A stretch of DNA of 23,528 nucleotides, taken from a virus. The notes below the pieces were generated by a model that had not been told where the DNA came from, ran no database searches, and was given only the letters and a program-made list of their open reading frames with translations. Shown piece by piece: positions 19,873 to 23,528 of the stretch. Positions within the stretch are counted from its first letter, which is position 1, and each line of letters opens with the position of its first letter. Both the position numbers and the translations under genes were made by a program. The stretch covers positions 1 through 23,528 of the IMG/VR virus record IMGVR_UViG_3300025626_000131, one strand, 5' to 3'.

Positions 19873-22272
19873 ATGGCATTACCTCCACAGATGGTTGAGT
19901 CTGCAATGGGTGCTGGTGGCCCCGGCATGACTATGGAAGAACAGATGACCGAGGTCCAAGTACCTATGGAAGAGTTACCTGCTGGCATTGAGATGGTTGG
20001 TGATGAGGAGTCTGTTGAGGTTGTAGCTGAAGAGTACGACCACAACGCAAACTTGGCAGAGGTTCTTGACGATTCTGTTCTTGGCTCTTTGTCCTCGGAC
20101 CTTGGTAATAGTGTTGATGAGGACAAGTCGTCCAGAGAAGATTGGGAAGAGTCTATTTCAAAGGGCTTGGTTCTGCTTGGTATTAATTATCAGGAGCGCA
20201 ACGAGCCGTTTCTGGGTGCTTCTGGTGTAACTCATCCGCTTTTGTCGGAGGCTGTAACGCAGTTTCAGGCGCAGGCTTACAAAGAGATGTTGCCGCCGGG
20301 TGGTCCTGTAAAGACGCAGATTATAGGGCAGCAGAGCAAAGAGGTTGAGGATCAGGCCCAGCGTGTCAAGGACTTTATGAATTACCAGATCACTGAGGTG
20401 ATGGAGGAGTTTGATCAGGACACCGATCAGATGCTGTTCTATTTACCTATCACTGGTTCTACTTTTAAGAAAGTTTATTTTGATCCGACACGGCAGAGGG
20501 CTGTGTCGAAGTTTGTCCCGGCTGAAGATTTGATTGTGCCTTATGCTGCATCAGATCTGCGTACAGCCGAGCGTTACACACATGTCGTTCGTATGAGCGA
20601 AAATGAAATCCGTAAGTTACAGGTAGGAGGTGTATATCGTGATGTTGACCTATCTCCATCAGAAGATGACGAGTCTGACACAACAATTAGAAGCAAGACT
20701 GACGAAATTCAGGGACTCCGTCCGGGATACAGTGACGAGCTTTATACTATATATGAAGTCCACGTTGATCTTGACCTTGAGGGATTTGAGGATCTGGATG
20801 AGATGGGTGAGCCTACGGGTATCCGCTTGCCGTATATCGTCACTATGGACGCTGATTCGGGACAGATTCTCTCGTTAGTACGGAACTATCGTGAGCAGGA
20901 TCCGCTTCGTCGCAAGCGTGATTTCTTTGTTCACTACAAGTTTTTGCCGGGCTTTGGGTTCTATGGCTTCGGTTTGTTGCACATGATTGGAGGGTTGAGC
21001 CGTGCTGCGACATCTATTCTCCGCCAGCTTATCGACGCTGGCACGTTATCGAATCTACCGGGCGGCTTTAAGGCACGGGGCGTTCGTATTAGAAATGACG
21101 ATGAGCCTGTTAACCCGGGTGAGTTCCGCGATCTTGATGTTCCCGGCGGTGATATTCGCAATGCTCTTATGCCGCTCCCGTACAAGGAGCCTTCTGCAAC
21201 GCTGGGTCAGCTACTCGGGGTGGTCGTTGATTCGGGCAGACGATTTGCACAGGTTGCGGACACAAAGGTCGCAGATGTCAACTCACAAGCTCCCGTGGGA
21301 ACTACAGTGGCACTTATCGAGCAGGGATCTAAAGTAATCTCAAGCATTCATAAGCGCCTACACTATGCACAAAAAGCAGAGTTCCGTATGTTGGCGGAGA
21401 TCTTTGCTAATAACCCAATGCCATATCCCTATCAGATCGGGCCGAACATCAACCCGCAGATTATGGCGCAGGACTTTGACGGGCGTGTAGATATTCTCCC
21501 AGTCTCTGACCCGTCAATCTTCTCTATGGCGCAGCGCCTGTCACTTGCACAGACACAGTTGCAGCTTGCACAGGCCGCGCCGCAGATGCACAACCTGTAC
21601 GAAGCCTATCGGCGGATGTATGATGCGCTAGATGTTAAGAACATTGATGCAATTCTACCGGCACCGCAGCCACCACAGGCTTTGGATCCGGCAATGGAGA
21701 ACTCGAATGCCTTGAAGGGTATGCCGAGTCAGGCGTTCAAGGAGCAAGATCACCGTGCCCACATTCGTGTGCATGCGTCGTTGATTCAGTCTCCTGCCAT
21801 TCAGGCCAACCCGCAAGCTTTTGGTATTTTGCAAGCCCACGTTCAGGAGCATGTGGCTTTGTTTGCTCGTGACATTGTTGAGGCTGTGTTGATGAAGGGT
21901 GTAGACGAGGCGCAGATGGCTGGTGAGCCAGTGCCTCAGATTGATCCGACGGTAACTGATGCAATGATTGCCCAGCAGATTGCTGAAACACTTGAGCAGT
22001 TGGCACCACTATTGATGCCACCCCAGCAACCAGATCCGCTTGTTCAGATCCGTCAGCAGGAGTTGCAGAACGACACTGCCGAGATTCAACGCAAGATGCA
22101 GAACGATCAGATGGATTATCAGATCGATCAGGCCAAGATGCAGCAGCAAATGGATTTGGCTATGCAGCGCCTGAGTGCACAGATGGATGTAGCAAATCAA
22201 CGTAACGATGTGAATGTGTATCGTATTAATACGCAGGCTGAGTTAGCTCGTGACAGGAACCGTGGACAGTGA
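19873..22272 (+). CDS. Portal protein (P22-like, large)
   Basis: A 799-residue head-tail connector expected to form the dodecameric DNA channel at one capsid vertex. The N-terminus is acidic (about 1-80). The core includes EDWEESISKGLVLLGINYQE, FYLPITGSTFKKVYFDPTRQ, FFVHYKFLPGFGFYGFGLLH, and STLxxGTTV-like VNSQAPVGTTVALIEQGSKV, typical of marine phage portals related to P22 gp1. The last 77 residues (723-799) are Gln- and Met-rich and strongly helical, matching the barrel extension of P22-type portals. I chose the ATG at 19873, with AAAGGA about 11 bases upstream and immediately after the preceding stop, rather than 19837. It follows terL and two accessory genes. Confidence 0.92.
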   Translation: MALPPQMVESAMGAGGPGMTMEEQMTEVQVPMEELPAGIEMVGDEESVEVVAEEYDHNANLAEVLDDSVLGSLSSDLGNSVDEDKSSREDWEESISKGLVLLGINYQERNEPFLGASGVTHPLLSEAVTQFQAQAYKEMLPPGGPVKTQIIGQQSKEVEDQAQRVKDFMNYQITEVMEEFDQDTDQMLFYLPITGSTFKKVYFDPTRQRAVSKFVPAEDLIVPYAASDLRTAERYTHVVRMSENEIRKLQVGGVYRDVDLSPSEDDESDTTIRSKTDEIQGLRPGYSDELYTIYEVHVDLDLEGFEDLDEMGEPTGIRLPYIVTMDADSGQILSLVRNYREQDPLRRKRDFFVHYKFLPGFGFYGFGLLHMIGGLSRAATSILRQLIDAGTLSNLPGGFKARGVRIRNDDEPVNPGEFRDLDVPGGDIRNALMPLPYKEPSATLGQLLGVVVDSGRRFAQVADTKVADVNSQAPVGTTVALIEQGSKVISSIHKRLHYAQKAEFRMLAEIFANNPMPYPYQIGPNINPQIMAQDFDGRVDILPVSDPSIFSMAQRLSLAQTQLQLAQAAPQMHNLYEAYRRMYDALDVKNIDAILPAPQPPQALDPAMENSNALKGMPSQAFKEQDHRAHIRVHASLIQSPAIQANPQAFGILQAHVQEHVALFARDIVEAVLMKGVDEAQMAGEPVPQIDPTVTDAMIAQQIAETLEQLAPLLMPPQQPDPLVQIRQQELQNDTAEIQRKMQNDQMDYQIDQAKMQQQMDLAMQRLSAQMDVANQRNDVNVYRINTQAELARDRNRGQ

Positions 22273-22333
22273 TCATGTGGGACATGCACAACCGCACGAC
22301 TAAAGAGCAGGCCGAAAAGAATCGGAGTGAAAA

Positions 22334-22729
22334 ATGTTACAAGCGTTAATTGGTCCGGCGACCGAATTGATTGGTAAGTTCGTCGAGGACAAAGACCAGA
22401 AGAACAAGCTGGCGCATGAGATTGCCACCATGGCGGAGCGTCATGCACAGGAGCTTGCCAAGGGTCAGTTGGCTATCAATGCTGAAGAAGCCAAGTCACG
22501 GAATATTTTTGTGGCGGGTTGGCGCCCAAGTGTGGGCTGGTGCTGTAGCTTGGCCTTATTCGCTCACTTTTTGGTCTTCCCTACTATGGATGTAGTAACT
22601 GCATATATGGGCGTTGAGCCAGTGGCTTACCCTCAGTTTGATATGGACAGCCTGATGACAGTCTTACTTGGCATGCTCGGGCTTGGTGGAATGCGTAGCT
22701 TTGAAAAGGCCAAGGGCCTAACAAAGTGA
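22334..22729 (+). CDS. Holin of the 3TM/gene-transfer-release type
   Basis: A 131-residue protein. An amphipathic N-terminal helix (about 1-50) is followed by AGWRPSVGW (61-69), the hallmark of the 3TM holin family named for gene-transfer-agent release, then a transmembrane helix (CCSLALFAHFLVFPTM) and a second hydrophobic stretch (SLMTVLLGMLGLGGMRSFEK). Such holins permeabilise the inner membrane so that endolysin can reach the wall. GGAG lies 5 bases before the ATG at 22334. Its TGA overlaps the next gene's GTG start. No endolysin is visible in the window, so it must lie further right. Confidence 0.9.
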   Translation: MLQALIGPATELIGKFVEDKDQKNKLAHEIATMAERHAQELAKGQLAINAEEAKSRNIFVAGWRPSVGWCCSLALFAHFLVFPTMDVVTAYMGVEPVAYPQFDMDSLMTVLLGMLGLGGMRSFEKAKGLTK

Positions 22730-22929
22730 GTGTAGAGACTTTTCTCAAGTGGAAGATCCTTCCGCGCTTTATGATGTTGATGAGTACCCTAATGTCGTGG
22801 CGCTGTGCTGAGTGGTTTATGGCTTTGCCGGAGCCTAGCTCACAGCAGTCGGCTTTTGTTAGCGTTGTTATGGGCGTCATGACTGGCGTCTTTGGAATTT
22901 GGATGGGTCATGAGCACAAAAAAGACTAG
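22726..22929 (+). CDS. Small two-TM membrane protein (67 aa)
   Basis: A 67-residue protein with a GTG start at 22726 that overlaps the holin TGA. It has two hydrophobic segments, FMMLMSTLMSWRCAEWFMAL and FVSVVMGVMTGVFGIWMG, with basic ends (KWKILPR, HEHKKD). The PEPSSQQSAFVSVV loop is one I have seen in marine phage genes next to holins. It may assist the holin or act as an antiholin; this is inference from position and topology. Confidence 0.82.
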   Translation: MSVETFLKWKILPRFMMLMSTLMSWRCAEWFMALPEPSSQQSAFVSVVMGVMTGVFGIWMGHEHKKD

Positions 22930-23041
22930 CCCGTGTGTAGGTATTTGTGTCTTGGACAAAGAACGTGTAAGATGTATTGGCTGTGGGCGTACCATAGATG
23001 AGATCATTAACTGGGGAAAGAAATGGCCGGACCAAGAATAA
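22910..23041 (+). CDS. DUF1289 cysteine miniprotein (43 aa)
   Basis: A 43-residue ORF, MSTKKTSPCVGICVLDKERV then RCIGCGRTIDEIINWGKKW. The spacing C9-x3-C13-x8-C22-x2-C25 and the GR-T-x-D-E-I-x-x-W tail match the DUF1289 family, bacterial proteins thought to bind an iron-sulphur cluster or metal. The ATG at 22910 overlaps the end of the membrane-protein gene by 20 bases, and the stop at 23041 overlaps the next start by 19. It is too short for a usual ORF cutoff. The function in phage is unknown. Confidence 0.9.
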   Translation: MSTKKTSPCVGICVLDKERVRCIGCGRTIDEIINWGKKWPDQE

Positions 23042-23364
23042 ATCAGTTTGCAGGTGATCTTGGTATCAACCGTTCTTCCGCAAAGAAACTTTTAAAGAAA
23101 GCCCGTGGTCGCAAAGACGGCGGGTCAGAGACATTGGAGAAATATATGTCTGGTGATTGGGAAAGCATTGTAAAGCCGCAGACCGAGGAAGAAGATGCGA
23201 AAACTAAAGAGCGGATGAAAAAGAAATCCGATCGTTATAAAAAGCTTCGTGAACAGCAAGCGAAAGAAATGGAAGAAGGCGTTAAAGCCAAGGACGGCAA
23301 GTATATGTCTTGCGGTGGAATGCGTAAAGCCGTCGGCGGCGGGAAGTTCACTGGAGTTTACTAA
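23023..23364 (+). CDS. Basic helical protein with glycine-rich end (113 aa)
   Basis: A 113-residue basic protein beginning MAGPRINQFAGDLGINRSSA. The first 30 residues (DLGINRSSAKKLLKKARGRK) look like a short helix-turn-helix or other DNA-contacting segment. A charged coiled coil follows (residues 57-90, EEDAKTKERMKKKSDRYKKL), and the protein ends YMSCGGMRKAVGGGKFTGVY. The start overlaps the DUF1289 gene by 19 bases. Similar small proteins are common next to structural genes of marine phages; a scaffolding-related or virion role is possible, but no family is recognised. Confidence 0.8.
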   Translation: MAGPRINQFAGDLGINRSSAKKLLKKARGRKDGGSETLEKYMSGDWESIVKPQTEEEDAKTKERMKKKSDRYKKLREQQAKEMEEGVKAKDGKYMSCGGMRKAVGGGKFTGVY

Positions 23365-23528
23365 TGGGCAACTGGAACCAAGATTCATCTGGCCTGTCCG
23401 ATGAGGATATGGATCAATCCCTCCAGCAAGATATTGCTGCGGCTAATTTTGCTGCCTCTGGGGGAGATCTTGGTAATTACACCTTTGGTGAAAACTTTGT
23501 AAACGACACAGACAGCCCGGGTTACACT
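23364..23528 (+). CDS. Unknown acidic protein (N-terminal part; 3' end cut by window)
   Basis: Fifty-five codons are present, beginning MGNWNQDSSGLSDEDMDQSL and reaching GYT at the window end without a stop. The ATG overlaps the TAA of the previous gene as TAATG. The segment is acidic, polar and probably disordered (IAAANFAASGGDLGNYTFGE), a common style for the N-terminus of phage scaffolding or tail proteins, but it is too short to call. Confidence 0.75.
   Translation, partial: MGNWNQDSSGLSDEDMDQSLQQDIAAANFAASGGDLGNYTFGENFVNDTDSPGYT

Noticed and set aside
22275-22349. A 24-codon ORF between portal and holin
   Set aside because: Too short, overlaps the holin start in another frame, and shows no family features; coding cannot be supported.

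Overview
This window looks like part of a tailed double-stranded DNA phage genome (Caudoviricetes), or a prophage with the same content. It carries a compact set of replication and nuclease genes, a long series of very small overlapping genes, and the start of a packaging and structural operon (small and large terminase subunits, portal, holin). I saw no tRNA, rRNA, CRISPR array, transposase or integrase. The host is probably a marine alphaproteobacterium. This is inference: the holin is of the type named after gene-transfer-agent release, a DUF1289 cysteine protein is present, and one phage protein has an N-terminus resembling the IF-2-associated segment of alphaproteobacterial IF-2.

Layout. 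(1) Positions 1-5254, leftward: a DUF6378 fragment, a UvrD-like helicase, a zinc-ribbon miniprotein, an archaeo-eukaryotic-type primase, a probable ssDNA-binding protein with an SSB-type C-terminal tip, a coiled-coil protein and a ribbon-helix-helix regulator. (2) 5325-5780: a lone rightward PD-(D/E)XK nuclease that overlaps tail-to-tail with (3) a leftward SNF2-type helicase. About 20 small leftward genes then run back to 12808, mostly overlapping by 1-25 bases or abutting; an HNH protein lies among them. (4) 12809-13114: a divergent intergenic region with promoter-like sequence, an AT-rich tract and a symmetric array of GTAACA/TGTTAC words, a candidate origin or operator cluster. (5) 13115-14027, rightward: terS and a second nuclease that overlaps it by 104 bases. 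(6) 14028-16218: a leftward block of five genes with its own promoters and two rho-independent terminators, flanked and punctuated by CCTGCGG-type heptamer repeats. It separates terS from terL. (7) 16407-23528, rightward: terL, a large protein with a polyvalent-protein-like domain, a small protein, portal, holin, a small membrane protein, a DUF1289 protein and two further genes, the last cut by the window end.

The main discoveries are three. First, there is a textbook type III hammerhead ribozyme on the minus strand at 15591-15642, lying between two small genes of the terS-terL block; it should cut their shared transcript just upstream of a ribosome binding site. Second, a family of heptamer repeats (CCTGCGG, CCTGCGC, CCTCGAT, CCTCGGA and relatives) forms a 12-unit tract after the nuclease gene, recurs twice downstream of the next leftward terminator, supplies a terminator stem, and is scattered in phase inside coding sequences across the window. 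Third, the iteron-like array lies at the switch between leftward and rightward transcription.

How the genes fit together. Helicases, primase, ssDNA-binding protein and nucleases suggest the phage primes and processes its own replication, with no DNA polymerase visible here. TerS, TerL and portal perform packaging, and the holin belongs to lysis. Most small leftward genes have no recognisable function; their coding status rests on ribosome binding sites and tight overlaps with neighbours.
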